Origin: Roseateles sp.
Lineage (GTDB): Bacteria > Pseudomonadota > Gammaproteobacteria > Burkholderiales > Burkholderiaceae_C
Length of the DNA: 64,000 nt
Direction: 5' to 3'
NCBI GenBank assembly: GCA_015657635.1
Contig: JACDQM010000105.1
Coordinates: 1 to 64,000 of the forward strand
Shown: positions 35,288 to 46,654 of the stretch, piece after piece
Numbering within the stretch: position 1 is the first letter of the stretch
How the letters are laid out: the number at the start of each line of letters is the position of its first letter
Notes under the pieces: generated by a model
Seen by the model: only the letters and a program-made list of their open reading frames with translations
Database searches by the model: none
Told to the model about the DNA's origin: nothing
Translations under genes and position numbers: made by a program

Positions 35288-35402
35288 GCTGCCCCCATCA
35301 CCCCGCTGGCGCTTCCATCACCGAGGGCATCGTCAAGGACGCCGCCGCCGCCGGGCCGTCCCAAGGCGGCGGCAGCCCCCCGGGGGGCAGGAGCGCAGCG
35401 AC

Positions 35403-36227
35403 GTGGGGGCCGGCTTCCACGGAGCACAGCTCGACTTCTCCAAGGACATGAGCTACGGCGACTACCTGCATCTGGATCAGGTGCTCAGTGCCCAGCACCC
35501 GCTTTCGCCCGAGCACAACGAGATGCTCTTCATCGTGCAGCACCAGACCTCGGAGCTGTGGATGAAGCTGATGCTGCACGAGCTGCATGCCGCCGTGCGC
35601 TGCGTGGCGGCCGACCAGCTGCCCGAGGCCTTCAAGATGCTGGCGCGGGTCTCACGCATCATGGAACAGCTGGTGCATGCCTGGGACGTGCTGGCGACCA
35701 TGACCCCGCCCGAATACAGCGCGATCCGGCCCTACCTCTCGAACAGCAGCGGCTTCCAGAGCTGGCAGTACCGGCAGATCGAGTTCATGCTGGGCAACAA
35801 GAATGCCGCGATGCTGAAGCCGCACGAACACCGGCCCGAGCTGCTGGCGGCGGTGCGCGCGGCCTACGAGTCGCCCTCGCTGTACGACGAGGTGCTGCGC
35901 CTGATGAGCCGCTGCGGCATCAGCGTGCCCGCCAGCCACACGGCGCGCGACTGGACCCAGGCCTACGGCGCCGATGACGGCGTCAAGGCCGCCTGGCTGC
36001 AGGTCTACCGCGACCCGAAGGCGCATTGGGACCTCTACCAGATGGGCGAAGAACTGGTCGACCTGGAAGACGCCTTCCGGCTCTGGCGCTTCCGCCATGT
36101 GACGACGGTGGAGCGCGTGATCGGCTTCAAGCGCGGCACCGGCGGTACCGGCGGCGTCAGCTACCTGCGCAAGATGCTGGACGTGGTGCTGTTCCCAGAG
36201 CTGTGGGCCTTGCGCACCGAGCTCTAG
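35403..36227 (+). CDS. kynA: Tryptophan 2,3-dioxygenase (N-terminus uncertain)
   Basis: A haem enzyme that opens the indole ring of L-tryptophan to N-formylkynurenine. The intact frame has 274 residues from a GTG at 35403 with AGGAG nine bases upstream. Signatures are [33 protein letters not shown], the haem-side [14 protein letters not shown] and [16 protein letters not shown]. The natural start may instead be ATG 35284, which overlaps the kynU stop as ATGA and encodes [15 protein letters not shown]. That frame joins this one only if one base is missing in the C6G6 tract at about 35376-35387. The shorter form already contains the whole catalytic core. Confidence 0.87.
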   Translation: MGAGFHGAQLDFSKDMSYGDYLHLDQVLSAQHPLSPEHNEMLFIVQHQTSELWMKLMLHELHAAVRCVAADQLPEAFKMLARVSRIMEQLVHAWDVLATMTPPEYSAIRPYLSNSSGFQSWQYRQIEFMLGNKNAAMLKPHEHRPELLAAVRAAYESPSLYDEVLRLMSRCGISVPASHTARDWTQAYGADDGVKAAWLQVYRDPKAHWDLYQMGEELVDLEDAFRLWRFRHVTTVERVIGFKRGTGGTGGVSYLRKMLDVVLFPELWALRTEL

Positions 36228-36357
36228 GTCGCGCATCGCTTGGGTCCCGCCGGCTTGCGATTCGTCGGCGGCGCTCGCCATCCGTCACCTGATAGCGGTC
36301 TGGACAGCGCTGCTGTCGAACACTGGCGCCATCGCAAACCACACGACGGAGCCGACC

Positions 36358-37278
36358 ATGACGATCAACAAGCCCAGCACCCAGTCCCCTGCCCTGCTGA
36401 CCCGCGCCACGCTGGCCTTGTGCGGCCTGCTGCTGGCCCTGGGCCAGGGCAGCGCACGGGCCGCCGACAGCGCCAGCGTGCAGATCACCGAACGCGGCGA
36501 GGGCCGACCGGTGCTGATGATTCCCGGCCTGAACAGCTCGGCCGAGGTCTGGAGCGAAACCTGCGACAAGCTGCAGCCCGGCGTGCGCTGCCTGATGGCG
36601 CAGCTGCCCGGCTTTGCCGGCGCGCCCGCATCGGAAGCCGCCCGCAAGGACTTCCTGGAAACCATGCGCGCGCAGCTGAAGGCGCAGCTGGCCCAGGCTG
36701 CGCCGCAGGGTGCCACCGTGGTGGGCCACAGCCTGGGTGGCGTGCTGGCGCTGATGCTGGCGGCCGAGGCCGACAACAAGGTCAAGCAGCTGGTGATCGT
36801 CGACAGCCTGCCCTTCCTGCCCGGCATCCAGAACCCCAAGGCCAGCATCGACAGCGTGCGGCCCATGGCCGAGGCCATGCGTGAGGGCACGCAGCGCGCC
36901 ACGCCGGAGCAGATGCGTGTGCAGATGGGACCGATGCTGGCCAGCATGAGTCGCCAGGCCGAGCGCCAGTCGACGATGATGAAGTGGATGCTGGACAGCG
37001 ACCCCAAGAGCAGCGGCCAGGCCATGTACGAGATCTGGACCACCGACCTGCGCCCGCTGCTGCCGAACATCAAGGCGCCGACCACGGTGCTGGGCGCCTG
37101 GGCCGCCTATGCGCCGATGGGCAGCACGCTGGACAGCACGCGCGCCATCTTCGAGCGCCAGTACGCCGGCCTGGCCAAGGCCGAGCTGCGCATGAGCGCC
37201 CAGGGCTATCACTTCCTGATGTGGGACGACGCCGAGCTGGTGCAGGCCGCCATCCGCGAGGCGGTGGCCAGGCGCTGA
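36358..37278 (+). CDS. Exported alpha/beta-fold hydrolase
   Basis: A 306-residue protein with an N-terminal signal peptide (TRATLALCGLLLALG, cleavage after ARA) and an alpha/beta hydrolase domain. The oxyanion segment is MIPGLNSSAEVW, the nucleophile elbow is GHSLGG, and the candidate catalytic histidine is in QGYHFLMWDD. The substrate is unknown; an ester or lactone hydrolase is likely. The ATG at 36358 has GGAG six bases upstream. It follows kynA by 130 bases with no obvious shared role. Confidence 0.8.
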   Translation: MTINKPSTQSPALLTRATLALCGLLLALGQGSARAADSASVQITERGEGRPVLMIPGLNSSAEVWSETCDKLQPGVRCLMAQLPGFAGAPASEAARKDFLETMRAQLKAQLAQAAPQGATVVGHSLGGVLALMLAAEADNKVKQLVIVDSLPFLPGIQNPKASIDSVRPMAEAMREGTQRATPEQMRVQMGPMLASMSRQAERQSTMMKWMLDSDPKSSGQAMYEIWTTDLRPLLPNIKAPTTVLGAWAAYAPMGSTLDSTRAIFERQYAGLAKAELRMSAQGYHFLMWDDAELVQAAIREAVARR

Positions 37279-37381
37279 GCGCACCCGCTGGGCAGCGGCC
37301 CTCCTACAATCCGCGTCACTGCACTGTCACACAAGTCGGTCGCCCATCCGGCGGCTGCCTGCACCATTCCCGGAGACGCTC

Positions 37382-39202
37382 ATGGACACCCGCACCTCGA
37401 CCATCACCCTGCGCATCGAGCGCGTGCGCGACGCGCTGCGCGCGGCCGGTGCCCACGCGGCCCTGGTGCCGTCGGCCGATCCACACCTCTCCGAGTACCT
37501 GCCCGAGCGCTGGCAGGGCCGGCAGTGGCTGTCGGGCTTCACCGGTTCGATGGGCACGCTGGTGGTGACGCTGGATCGCGCGGCGATCTTTGCCGACAGC
37601 CGCTACTGGACGCAGGCTGAGGTGGAACTGGCCGGCACCGGCATCGAGCTGGTCAAGGTTCCCACCGGCGCAGCCACCCATTACATCGAGTGGATCGTCG
37701 AGCAGCTCCAGAGCGGGCAGGCGCTGGCCGTGGATGGCCAGGTGCTGGGACTGGCGCTGGCGCAGCAGCTGCGCACGGCGCTGACGCGCCAGGGCCTGCA
37801 AGTGCGCAGCGATATCGACGTGATCCAGTCCGCCTGGGACGCGCCCGGCCTTGCCCGGCGATGCGATCTACGAGCACCTGCCGCCGCAAGCGGTGGTGAC
37901 GCGCGCTGACAAGCTCGCTGGCGTGCGCGCTGCGATGGCGCGCCACGGTGCCAGCCACCACTTCATCTCCACCGTCGACGACATCGCCTGGCTGCTGAAC
38001 CTGCGCGGCGCCGATGTGGACTACAACCCGGTGTTCCTGGCCCATGTGCTGATGGACGCGCAGCAAGGCCTGACCCTGTTCGTGGGCGCCGGCAAGGTCC
38101 CGGCCGAGTTGCAGGCGCGCCTGGCGCTGGATGGCGTGAAGCTGGCCGACTACGCTCAAGCCGCCAGCGCGCTGGCAGCCCTGCCCGCTGACGCCGCGCT
38201 GCTGATCGACCGCGCCGCGTGACCTTGGGTCTGCGCGAAGCTGCGCCGGCCGGCGTCAAGGTGATTGAGGCCATCAACCCCAGCACATTGGCCAAGAGCC
38301 GCAAGACCGCAGGCGAGGCCGCGCATGTGCGTGAGGCGATGGCGCAGGACGGCGCCGCGATGTGCGAGTTCTATGCCTGGTTCGAGGCCGCGATGGCGCG
38401 TGGCGAGCGCGTCACCGAGATCACCGTCGATGAAGAGCTCAGCGCCGCGCGCGCCAAGCGGCCGGGCTTCAAGGGCCTGAGCTTCCCCACCATCGCCGGT
38501 TTCAATGCCAACGGCGCGATGCCGCATTACCGCGCCACGCCGGAATCGCATGCAGTGATCGAGGGCAACGGTCTGCTGCTGATCGATTCGGGCGCGCAGT
38601 ACCTGGGTGGCACTACCGACATCACACGGGTCTGGCCGATCGGCGAGGTCAGCGCGGCACAGAAGCGTGACTACACGCTGGTGCTCAAGGGCACGATGAA
38701 CCTGTCGCGCGCGGTGTTCCCGCGCGGCACGCTGAGCCCGATGCTGGACAGCCTGGCGCGCGGCCCGCTGTGGGAGCACGGCATCGACTTTGGCCATGGC
38801 ACAGGCCACGGCGTGGGCTATTTCATGAACGTGCATGAAGGCCCGCAGAGCATCTCCAAGGCGGTGGCCGAGCCACAGATGGCGATGGAGCCCGGCATGA
38901 TCACCTCGATCGAGCCCGGCGTGTATCGCCCAGGCCAATGGGGCGTGCGGATCGAGAACCTGGTGCTCAACATCGCGCTGGAGACGCCGGAGAAAGGCCA
39001 GTTCGGCGAGATGCTGGCCTTCGAAACACTGACGCTGTGCCCGATCGACACCCGCTGCCTGGACCTGGCGTTGATGCGTGCCGACGAAATCGCCTGGCTC
39101 AACAGCTATCACGCCCTGGTGCGCGCCCGTTTGTCACCGCTGCTGAGCGGCGAAGCGCTGGCCTGGTTGAACGCACGCACCGAGCCGCTGTCGAGCAACT
39201 GA
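37382..39202 (+). pseudogene. pepP: Xaa-Pro aminopeptidase (M24B, aminopeptidase P), two frameshifts
   Basis: A cytoplasmic metallopeptidase removing N-terminal residues before proline, about 607 residues when repaired. Frame one (from ATG 37382) has the creatinase-N part with TGSMGTLVVT and FADSRYWTQAE, and breaks near 37841-37846, where GCGCCCGG probably lost GC. Frame two has ISTVDDIAWLLNLRG and breaks near 38210 (GACCGCGCC, one C lost). Frame three has the catalytic domain: metal ligands in LLIDSGAQYLGGTTDITRVW, the HGTGHGVGYF loop and SIEPGVYRPGQWGVRIEN. All three pieces are contiguous and conserved, which favours sequence error. Confidence 0.83.
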
Positions 39203-39287
39203 TTGCCACGCCGCGTCGTCGCCGACTTGCTGCTGGCGGAGTGCCTGACTGCCGCCTAGACTTGTCTTGCACAAGCAGGAGGTCGTC

Positions 39288-39512
39288 ATGGACACCAAGG
39301 CCCTGTTGACACCGCGCGCCACGCCGCAAGAACGCACTGAGCGGACACGTCCGCTGGGGCGGATGCATGAGATATCTGACAGCGCCCTGCACATCGGGCT
39401 GTTGATTGCGCTGGCGGCCATTGTGGTCCTCGCCGTGCTGCAAAGCGCCGACCAAGCGGTGGCCGTGTGGCAATTGGAAACGGTGGTGGTGCAAGGTCAG
39501 ACCAGCCGCTGA
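39288..39512 (+). CDS. Small single-helix membrane protein, unknown
   Basis: A 74-residue hypothetical protein. An ideal ribosome site (AGGAGG, five bases before ATG 39288) supports translation. The first 35 residues are charged (RATPQERTERTRP), and one transmembrane helix follows (LHIGLLIALAAIVVLAVL), then a short tail. I recognise no family. It converges on the LytTR regulator gene with a 20-base gap. Confidence 0.6.
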   Translation: MDTKALLTPRATPQERTERTRPLGRMHEISDSALHIGLLIALAAIVVLAVLQSADQAVAVWQLETVVVQGQTSR

Positions 39513-39532
39513 CCCTAGGGGGTGGGCCGTCT

Positions 39533-40354
39533 CTACATCTGCCGGAACAGGTGCAAGTAGCTGCGGCTCACCGGCAGCACTTCCGGGCGGCCGCGCAGGT
39601 GCAGGTCGGCCGTCTCGTTGGGGCCGCGGGTCACGTGGCTGATGGCGCGCAGATTGACCACCACCGAGCGATGCACCTGGGCAAAGGCCTGCTGATCCAG
39701 CTGTTCGATCAGTTCGCGGATCGGCATGCGGATCAGGGCCTCGCCTTCCTGCCAGACCACCAGGGTGTACTTCTCGTCCGAGCGCATGAAGATGATCTGC
39801 TCGACCGGAATCAGCTTGAGCGTGCTGCCCACCGAGGCGCGCAGCCACTGCAGCGGCGCCGGCCGCGGCGGCTCCGCCGCTGGATTGCCACTCTTGAGGC
39901 GCTCGTTGAGCTGGTTCAGCGCCGCCTCAAGCGCCGCTTCCAGGCGCGCCTGGTTCGCGTCGCCCGGTGTGCCGGCAACTGAGGCCGCCAAGCGCTCCTG
40001 CAGGCGCTCCACCGTGTCAGCCAGACGCTCGGGCTCCAGCGGCTTGACGAGATAGTCCAGCGCGCCCTGCTCGAAAGCCTGTACCGCGTATTGCTCGTAG
40101 GCCGTGACGAACACCAGCTGCGCACGCCGGGCAATCGCCTTGGCCGCTTCGACGCCACTCAGGCCTGGCATGTGCACGTCCAGGAAGACGATCTGCGGGC
40201 GCAGCTGCTCGAACAGCTCGATCGCCTCCCGACCATTGCGGGCCTGCCCGACGATCCGCAGCTCAGGCCAGACCTGGGCCAGGCCGCGCACCAGGCTCTC
40301 GCGCAGCAGCGGCTCGTCGTCGGCGATCAGGGCCGTCGCTTCAGGATTCGTCAT
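39533..40354 (-). CDS. LytTR-family response regulator
   Basis: A 273-residue regulator. The receiver domain (about 5-120) carries the acidic pair in ALIADDEP, the phospho-acceptor Asp in IVFLDVHMPG and the Lys in YLVKPLEPE. The LytTR DNA-binding domain occupies about 165-273 (LIPVEQIIFMRSDEKYTLV, FAQVHRSVVVNLRAI). It overlaps the stop of its sensor kinase gene by four bases. Targets are unknown; the family often controls envelope or carboxylate-uptake genes. Confidence 0.88.
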   Translation of the reverse strand: MTNPEATALIADDEPLLRESLVRGLAQVWPELRIVGQARNGREAIELFEQLRPQIVFLDVHMPGLSGVEAAKAIARRAQLVFVTAYEQYAVQAFEQGALDYLVKPLEPERLADTVERLQERLAASVAGTPGDANQARLEAALEAALNQLNERLKSGNPAAEPPRPAPLQWLRASVGSTLKLIPVEQIIFMRSDEKYTLVVWQEGEALIRMPIRELIEQLDQQAFAQVHRSVVVNLRAISHVTRGPNETADLHLRGRPEVLPVSRSYLHLFRQM

Positions 40355-41442
40355 GGGGTGAACTCGATTTCTGCGCGCAATCCATGCGGCGGATTTTCGG
40401 TCAGGTCCAGTCGCGCCGTGTCGCCATAGAAGACTTGCAGCCGCTCGCGCAGATTGCGCAGCCCTGTGCCCGAGCCCATCTGCTGGGTCAGGCCGACGCC
40501 GGAGTCGCTGACCCACAGACGCAGCGGCCGGCCCGGTGCCTCGCGAAAGCCGCTGACCTCGATGCTGCCGCCCTCCTCGCTCGGGTCGATGCCGTGGCGC
40601 ACCGCGTTCTCGACCAGGGTCAGCAAGGCCATCGGCGGAAAGCGCAGCGCGTGCAGCTCGGCCGGCACGGCAATGCGGTACTGCAGCCGGTCCGGCATGC
40701 GCAGGTGCATCAGCTCCAGATAGGCGCGCACCAGGGCCAGTTCGTCGCCCAGGCTGGCCGCCTCGTTGTGCAGGCGCGGCACCGCGGCACGCAGATAGGC
40801 GATCAGGCTGCTGAGCACCGGCGCAGCCTGCGGCGAGCCGGTCTCGACCAAAGCGCGCACATTGGCCAGGGTGTTGAACAGAAAGTGCGGCTCAACCTGG
40901 GCCTGCAGCAGGCGCAGCCGAGCATCCAGCGCACGGCGCTCCAGTTCGCTGCGCTCCAGCTCGAAATGCAGCGCCTGGCTGCGCGCTTCGGCATCGCGCT
41001 GGCGGTACAAGGCCCCCATCGCCAGCAAAGGACCGATCAGCAAGCCCGAACCGGCAATCCAGAAGAAGCCCAGCAAGCGGCCCTCGCTGCGCAGCAGCGT
41101 GCCGATGTCGCCACCGACCGAGACCAGATAGACCAGCAAGGTGCCCAGCGGCACCATCAGCGTCACCAGCAGCACTTGCACCAGCCAGCGCGCCACCCAG
41201 CTGGGCAGGCGCCGCGGCCACTGCCCCGCCGCCGAGAAGGCCAGCAAGGCCAGCAGCGCGATGAACAGCGTGCGTCCCAGCAGCACCGCATAGGGCGTGA
41301 TGAAGATGGGGTTCAGCAAGGTCGCCGCCAGCACCGCCAGGGCCAGGGTCAGGCCCACCCGCCACAAGGTCAGCGAAGCAACGAAACCCTGCCAAGCCTG
41401 GCGATGGCTGGGCAGCTTCAGGACAGGAAGGGTCGCGCTCAT
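40351..41442 (-). CDS. LytS/YehU-type sensor histidine kinase
   Basis: A 363-residue membrane kinase. Four hydrophobic segments fill roughly residues 25-150, then a short coiled coil, and the His_kinase domain with the phospho-acceptor in VEPHFLFNTLANV. The ATPase part has LLTLVENAVRHGI (N box) and GSGTGLRNLRERL (G box). The ATG at 41442 fits the first membrane helix; the open frame beyond it has no support. It is cotranscribed with the LytTR regulator (ATGA overlap). Confidence 0.87.
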   Translation of the reverse strand: MSATLPVLKLPSHRQAWQGFVASLTLWRVGLTLALAVLAATLLNPIFITPYAVLLGRTLFIALLALLAFSAAGQWPRRLPSWVARWLVQVLLVTLMVPLGTLLVYLVSVGGDIGTLLRSEGRLLGFFWIAGSGLLIGPLLAMGALYRQRDAEARSQALHFELERSELERRALDARLRLLQAQVEPHFLFNTLANVRALVETGSPQAAPVLSSLIAYLRAAVPRLHNEAASLGDELALVRAYLELMHLRMPDRLQYRIAVPAELHALRFPPMALLTLVENAVRHGIDPSEEGGSIEVSGFREAPGRPLRLWVSDSGVGLTQQMGSGTGLRNLRERLQVFYGDTARLDLTENPPHGLRAEIEFTP

Positions 41443-41555
41443 GCCCGGCACGATAGCGGGCGCCGACGCTTTGCCCAATAGCCGGGGGCTGCTGAGGCGA
41501 CGAAAGACGGAATCTGCGCCCTCAGCAGCAGCCGCAGGCCTGTCGCGACTGCAGC

Positions 41556-41804
41556 TCAGTTCACCGACTGGCGCCCGCACATCACGAAGTCACGCCCAGC
41601 GTTGACCGCAAAACGCAAGGCTTCCGCAGGTGTCGGCCAGCCATAGCCACCCGCCAGGCACTCGTCCCGGAAAGTTTCCTGCCGCGGTGTGATGCCACGC
41701 AGCCGCACCACCACGACGGCGGCCACGTAGCCATAGGCGCGCGGCCTCTCGATCGCGCCCGCATAGATCCTGTAGTCACCGGTGTCGACTTCTTCGAAGT
41801 GCAT
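41556..41804 (-). CDS. Short conserved-looking hypothetical protein
   Basis: An 82-residue soluble protein starting MHFEEVDTGDYRIYAGAIE. AAGGAG stands six bases before the ATG at 41804; a longer open frame to 41873 lacks one. A GYGWPTPAEALRFAVNAGRDF segment suggests a compact alpha/beta fold, but I do not recognise a family. It stands alone between clpA and the sensor kinase gene. Confidence 0.6.
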   Translation of the reverse strand: MHFEEVDTGDYRIYAGAIERPRAYGYVAAVVVVRLRGITPRQETFRDECLAGGYGWPTPAEALRFAVNAGRDFVMCGRQSVN

Positions 41805-41943
41805 GATCCGCTCCTTGCGCAAGCGCTTGGCCTCGCTGAACGAACTATTGCCGGCTGGCGATGCGTTGACCATACGCCCAAAGAGTGCCCCCGGACGAGG
41901 GGGTTCGCGATGGTGGACGCCATCCGCGGCACGCGCGCAAAGA

Positions 41944-41975
41944 CAAGAGCCCGGTCAAACCTGACCGGGCTCTTG
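41944..41975 (-). terminator. Intrinsic terminator of clpA
   Basis: A perfect 14-base-pair stem (CAAGAGCCCGGTCA with its complement), four-base loop, then TCTTTG on the minus strand, 38 bases after the clpA stop codon. The symmetric ends let it act in both directions. Confidence 0.8.
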
Positions 41976-42013
41976 CACTCAACACGGCACGCAGCCCGAC
42001 AGGCCGCTGCGCT

Positions 42014-44335
42014 TCAACCGGCTGTCGCCGGCTCGGCCTTGGGCTTGTTGTCGCGTTGCTTGGCTGGCTGGATGTCCAGCTGCACCTCGCCGGCCGCATC
42101 CACATCGACGCTCAGGCGACCGCCATCGACCAGGCGGCCGAACAGCAACTCGTCCGCCAGCGCGCGACGGATGGTGTCCTGGATCAGGCGCTGCATCGGG
42201 CGCGCTCCCATCAAAGGGTCGAAGCCCTTCTTGGCCAGGTGCTGGCGCAGCGCGTCGGTGAATGTAACCTCGACCTTCTTCTCCTGCAGCTGGCTTTCCA
42301 GCTGGAGCAGGAACTTGTCGACCACGCGCAGGATGATCTCCTGGTCCAGAGCGCGGAAGGACACGATGGCATCCAGGCGATTGCGGAACTCCGGCGTGAA
42401 CAGGCGCTTGATGTCGGCCATCTCATCACCCTGCTCGCGCGCGGTGGTGAAGCCGATGGTCGACTTGTTCATCGTCTCGGCGCCCGCATTGGTCGTCATG
42501 ATGATGATGATGTTGCGGAAATCCGCCTTGCGCCCGTTGTTGTCGGTCAGCGATCCATGGTCCATCACCTGCAGCAGCACGTTGAAGACGTCAGGATGCG
42601 CTTTCTCGATCTCGTCGAGCAACAGCACCGCATGCGGCTTCTTGGTGACGGCTTCCGTCAGCAAGCCGCCCTGATCGAAGCCCACATATCCCGGCGGCGC
42701 ACCGATCAGGCGGCTGACGGCGTGACGCTCCATGTACTCCGACATGTCGAAGCGGATCAGCTCGATGCCCAGGATGTAGGCCAGCTGCTTGGCCACTTCC
42801 GTCTTGCCGACGCCGGTGGGGCCGCTGAACAGGAAGCTACCAATCGGCTTGTCGGGCTTGCCCAGGCCAGAGCGTGCCATCTTGATGGCCGCCGCCAGCG
42901 CGTCAATGGCCGGCTCCTGACCGAAGACCACGCTCTTCAGGTCACGGTCCAGGCTCTTGAGCTTGCCGCGGTCATCGCTGGACACCGAAGCCGGCGGGAT
43001 GCGCGCGATCTTGGCCACGATGTCCTCGACCTCGGCGCGGGTGATGGTCTTCTTCTGCTTGCTCTTGGGCAGGATGCGCTGCGCGGCACCGGCCTCGTCG
43101 ATCACATCGATGGCCTTGTCCGGCAGATGACGGTCGTTGATGTACTTGGCTGACAACTCGGCGGCAGCCTGCAGCGCCCCCAGCGCGTACTTGACGCTGT
43201 GGTGCTCCTCGAAGCGCGACTTCAGGCCCTTCAGGATCTCGACCGTCTGCTCAACTGAAGGCTCGGCCACGTCGACCTTCTGGAAGCGACGCGACAGCGC
43301 CGCGTCCTTCTCGAAGATGCCACGGTACTCTGTGAAGGTGGTCGCGCCGATGCACTTCATCGCGCCGGAACTCAGCGCCGGCTTGAGCAGGTTGCTCGCA
43401 TCCAGCGTGCCGCCCGATGCCGCGCCTGCACCGATCAGGGTGTGGATCTCGTCGATGAACAGGATCGCATGCGGCTGGTCCTTGAGCTGCTTGAGCACAG
43501 CCTTCAGGCGCTGCTCGAAGTCACCACGGTACTTGGTACCGGCCAGCAAGGCGCCCATGTCCAGCGAATAGACCACGCTGTCCGCCAGCACCTCGGGCAC
43601 ATCGCCCTCGGTGATACGCCAGGCCAGGCCTTCAGCGATGGCTGTCTTGCCGACACCGGCCTCGCCAACCAGCAGCGGATTGTTCTTGCGGCGGCGGCAC
43701 AGCACCTGCACCACGCGCTCGACCTCAAGTTCGCGGCCGATCAGCGGATCGATCTTGCCGTCCTTGGCGAGCTGGTTGAGGTTCTGCGTGAACTGCTCCA
43801 GCGGCGAGCCCTTGCCACCGCCCTGGCCTTCTGCGTCCTCGCGCTCGGCTTCCTGACCGGAGCCGCCTTCCTGGCCCTTGGGAGGCTCCGGGGGCTCACT
43901 CTTCTTGATGCCGTGCGCGATGTAGTTCACCACGTCCAGCCGTGTGACGCCCTGCTGGTGCAGGTAGTAGACGGCGTGCGAATCCTTCTCGCCGAAGATC
44001 GCCACCAGCACATTGGCGCCAGTCACTTCCTTCTTGCCGCTGCCCGTGGACTGGACATGCATGATGGCGCGCTGGATCACGCGCTGGAAGCCCAGCGTCG
44101 GCTGGGTATCCACCTCTTCGGCACCACCCACCGTGGGCGTGTTTTCCTTGATGAATTGCGACAGGCTCTTGCGCAAATCATCGATATTGGCCGAACAAGC
44201 GCGCAGCACTTCGGCCGCGGAGGGGTTGTCCAGCAACGCCATCAGCAAATGCTCGACGGTGATGAACTCGTGACGCTGCTGACGCGCTTCGACAAACGCC
44301 ATGTGCAGGCTGACTTCAAGCTCTTGCGCAATCAT
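42014..44335 (-). CDS. clpA: ATP-dependent Clp protease ATP-binding subunit ClpA
   Basis: A 773-residue class I AAA+ unfoldase that feeds substrates to ClpP. The N-domain (1-145) is followed by D1 with GEAGVGKTA and [13 protein letters not shown], and D2 with GPTGVGKTE and [15 protein letters not shown] glycine/glutamate-rich linker ([16 protein letters not shown]) separates N-domain and D1. An IGF-type ClpP-binding loop is present as STIGF. The ATG at 44335 overlaps the clpS stop (ATGA), confirming the clpS-clpA operon. Confidence 0.95.
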   Translation of the reverse strand: MIAQELEVSLHMAFVEARQQRHEFITVEHLLMALLDNPSAAEVLRACSANIDDLRKSLSQFIKENTPTVGGAEEVDTQPTLGFQRVIQRAIMHVQSTGSGKKEVTGANVLVAIFGEKDSHAVYYLHQQGVTRLDVVNYIAHGIKKSEPPEPPKGQEGGSGQEAEREDAEGQGGGKGSPLEQFTQNLNQLAKDGKIDPLIGRELEVERVVQVLCRRRKNNPLLVGEAGVGKTAIAEGLAWRITEGDVPEVLADSVVYSLDMGALLAGTKYRGDFEQRLKAVLKQLKDQPHAILFIDEIHTLIGAGAASGGTLDASNLLKPALSSGAMKCIGATTFTEYRGIFEKDAALSRRFQKVDVAEPSVEQTVEILKGLKSRFEEHHSVKYALGALQAAAELSAKYINDRHLPDKAIDVIDEAGAAQRILPKSKQKKTITRAEVEDIVAKIARIPPASVSSDDRGKLKSLDRDLKSVVFGQEPAIDALAAAIKMARSGLGKPDKPIGSFLFSGPTGVGKTEVAKQLAYILGIELIRFDMSEYMERHAVSRLIGAPPGYVGFDQGGLLTEAVTKKPHAVLLLDEIEKAHPDVFNVLLQVMDHGSLTDNNGRKADFRNIIIIMTTNAGAETMNKSTIGFTTAREQGDEMADIKRLFTPEFRNRLDAIVSFRALDQEIILRVVDKFLLQLESQLQEKKVEVTFTDALRQHLAKKGFDPLMGARPMQRLIQDTIRRALADELLFGRLVDGGRLSVDVDAAGEVQLDIQPAKQRDNKPKAEPATAG

Positions 44336-44703
44336 GCGGCCTCCATAATGCACTGCAGGGGATGGCCGGCACGCCTTGCGGCGCCCAGCACCAGTTCCAC
44401 TTTCGTGGCTGCAACATCCTTGGTGAATACACCGCAGACGCCACGGCCCTCGTGGTGGATTTTGAGCATGATTTGGGTGGCAGTATCCAAATCAAGACGA
44501 AAAAACTCCTGAAGCACCATCACGACAAACTCCATCGGCGTGAAATCGTCGTTAAGCAACAGGACTTGATACAGACGCGGAGGCTCGGTGCGCTGCGCAA
44601 TGCGCTCCAACGTGGTGGTGCCATCCGCGTCCTCACGACCCGGCCCGACATCGGGCGGTCGGATACTCGGCGGCTTGGGAGGCTGACGGGGAGAATCTGG
44701 CAT
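44332..44703 (-). CDS. clpS: ClpS adaptor of the ClpAP protease
   Basis: A 123-residue adaptor that delivers N-end-rule substrates to ClpA. The core is [17 protein letters not shown], with the substrate-pocket residues in NDD, and [11 protein letters not shown]. The first 35 residues are proline-rich, a normal flexible tail. It precedes clpA with a four-base overlap and is divergent from the cold-shock gene. Confidence 0.95.
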   Translation of the reverse strand: MPDSPRQPPKPPSIRPPDVGPGREDADGTTTLERIAQRTEPPRLYQVLLLNDDFTPMEFVVMVLQEFFRLDLDTATQIMLKIHHEGRGVCGVFTKDVAATKVELVLGAARRAGHPLQCIMEAA

Positions 44704-44777
44704 GGTCCGATTCTATAGATGGGGTCTCGGTGCCGTTCTTGCAAGCCCATCATGGGCCCCCGAAACCCTGGGGTATC

Positions 44778-44813
44778 TGTCGATCTCCGCCAGGGATTGC
44801 CAACAGATCGACA
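44778..44813. repeat. 9-bp inverted repeat in the clpS/csp intergenic region
   Basis: TGTCGATCT (44778-44786) and AGATCGACA (44805-44813) are exact reverse complements separated by 18 bases. It lies 75 bases before clpS and just upstream of the cold-shock promoter, where an operator could act on either gene. Confidence 0.45.
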
Positions 44814-44856
44814 AGCGATCGCTCGATGGCTGTGCTGACCTCGGGGACCTACCGAA

Positions 44857-44886
44857 TTGACAGGGGATTGACAGCGCTTTGAGAAT
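44857..44886 (+). promoter_or_regulatory. Candidate sigma-70 promoter of the cold-shock gene
   Basis: A perfect TTGACA (44857-44862), 18-base spacer and GAGAAT (44881-44886, four of six matches). The start of transcription would be near 44893, giving a leader of about 30 bases. A second TTGACA follows at 44868 but has no partner. Confidence 0.5.
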
Positions 44887-44923
44887 CCGCCGCGGTGCAC
44901 TAGACACCGGGATGGAGAAGCAA

Positions 44924-45172
44924 ATGCAACGAGGAACAGTCAAGTGGTTTAACGATGCCAAGGGATTTGGCTTCATAGAACCCGAGTCCGGCGGAGAGGA
45001 TGTGTTCGCGCACTTTTCCGCCATCCAGATGGAAGGCTTCAAGACGCTTCAACAAGGCGGCAAGGTGTTGTTTGAGTTGGTGCAAGGCCCCAAGGGCCAA
45101 CTGGCCCAGAACATCACGCCGACCATCGAAGAGGAGCGACTTGCCCAAGCCAGCTTGAGTGGCGCCGACTGA
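44924..45172 (+). CDS. Cold-shock domain protein
   Basis: An 82-residue single-strand nucleic-acid-binding protein of the CspA family. The RNP motifs are KGFGFI and DVFAHFSAI; the start is [14 protein letters not shown]. Fourteen residues after LAQNITP extend beyond the usual 67-residue form. The ATG at 44924 has GGAG six bases upstream; the ATG at 44912 is in frame but lacks a site. Confidence 0.92.
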   Translation: MQRGTVKWFNDAKGFGFIEPESGGEDVFAHFSAIQMEGFKTLQQGGKVLFELVQGPKGQLAQNITPTIEEERLAQASLSGAD

Positions 45173-45348
45173 CCCAGCCAGCGCCCTGCAGCAACAAGGT
45201 CCGAGCAGCACAAATGCGGACTGTCGCAAGACAGCCCGCTGCTGCGCGTTGTTGATCAGGCGCTGAGGCTCGAAAGAAAACAGCCCCAGGGCGAAGAGCA
45301 CCTGGAGCTGTGCGATGTGCTGCAAACCGGCGCCAAGGCCGGCTGGCA

Positions 45349-46602
<1,254 letters not shown>

Positions 46603-46654
46603 GGGGGAGTCTTTCGAAAAGGTCAAACAGTATCGGTAGCGGCCAGCCACGAGT

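Noticed and set aside
37305-37310. TACAAT box before pepP as a promoter
   Set aside because: No -35-like sequence lies at a suitable distance, so only the -10 resemblance supports it.
41489-41528. CTGCTGAGG/CCTCAGCAG inverted repeat upstream of the LytS gene
   Set aside because: The arms are exact but the loop is 22 bases with no T-tract and no known site pattern. Too weak to call.
45173-45348. The cold-shock reading frame stays open after its TGA for about 80 codons (..ALRLERKQPQGEEHLELCDVL..)
   Set aside because: There is no start codon with a ribosome site, and it runs antisense into icd. It is probably chance openness in GC-rich DNA; selenocysteine or read-through has no support.
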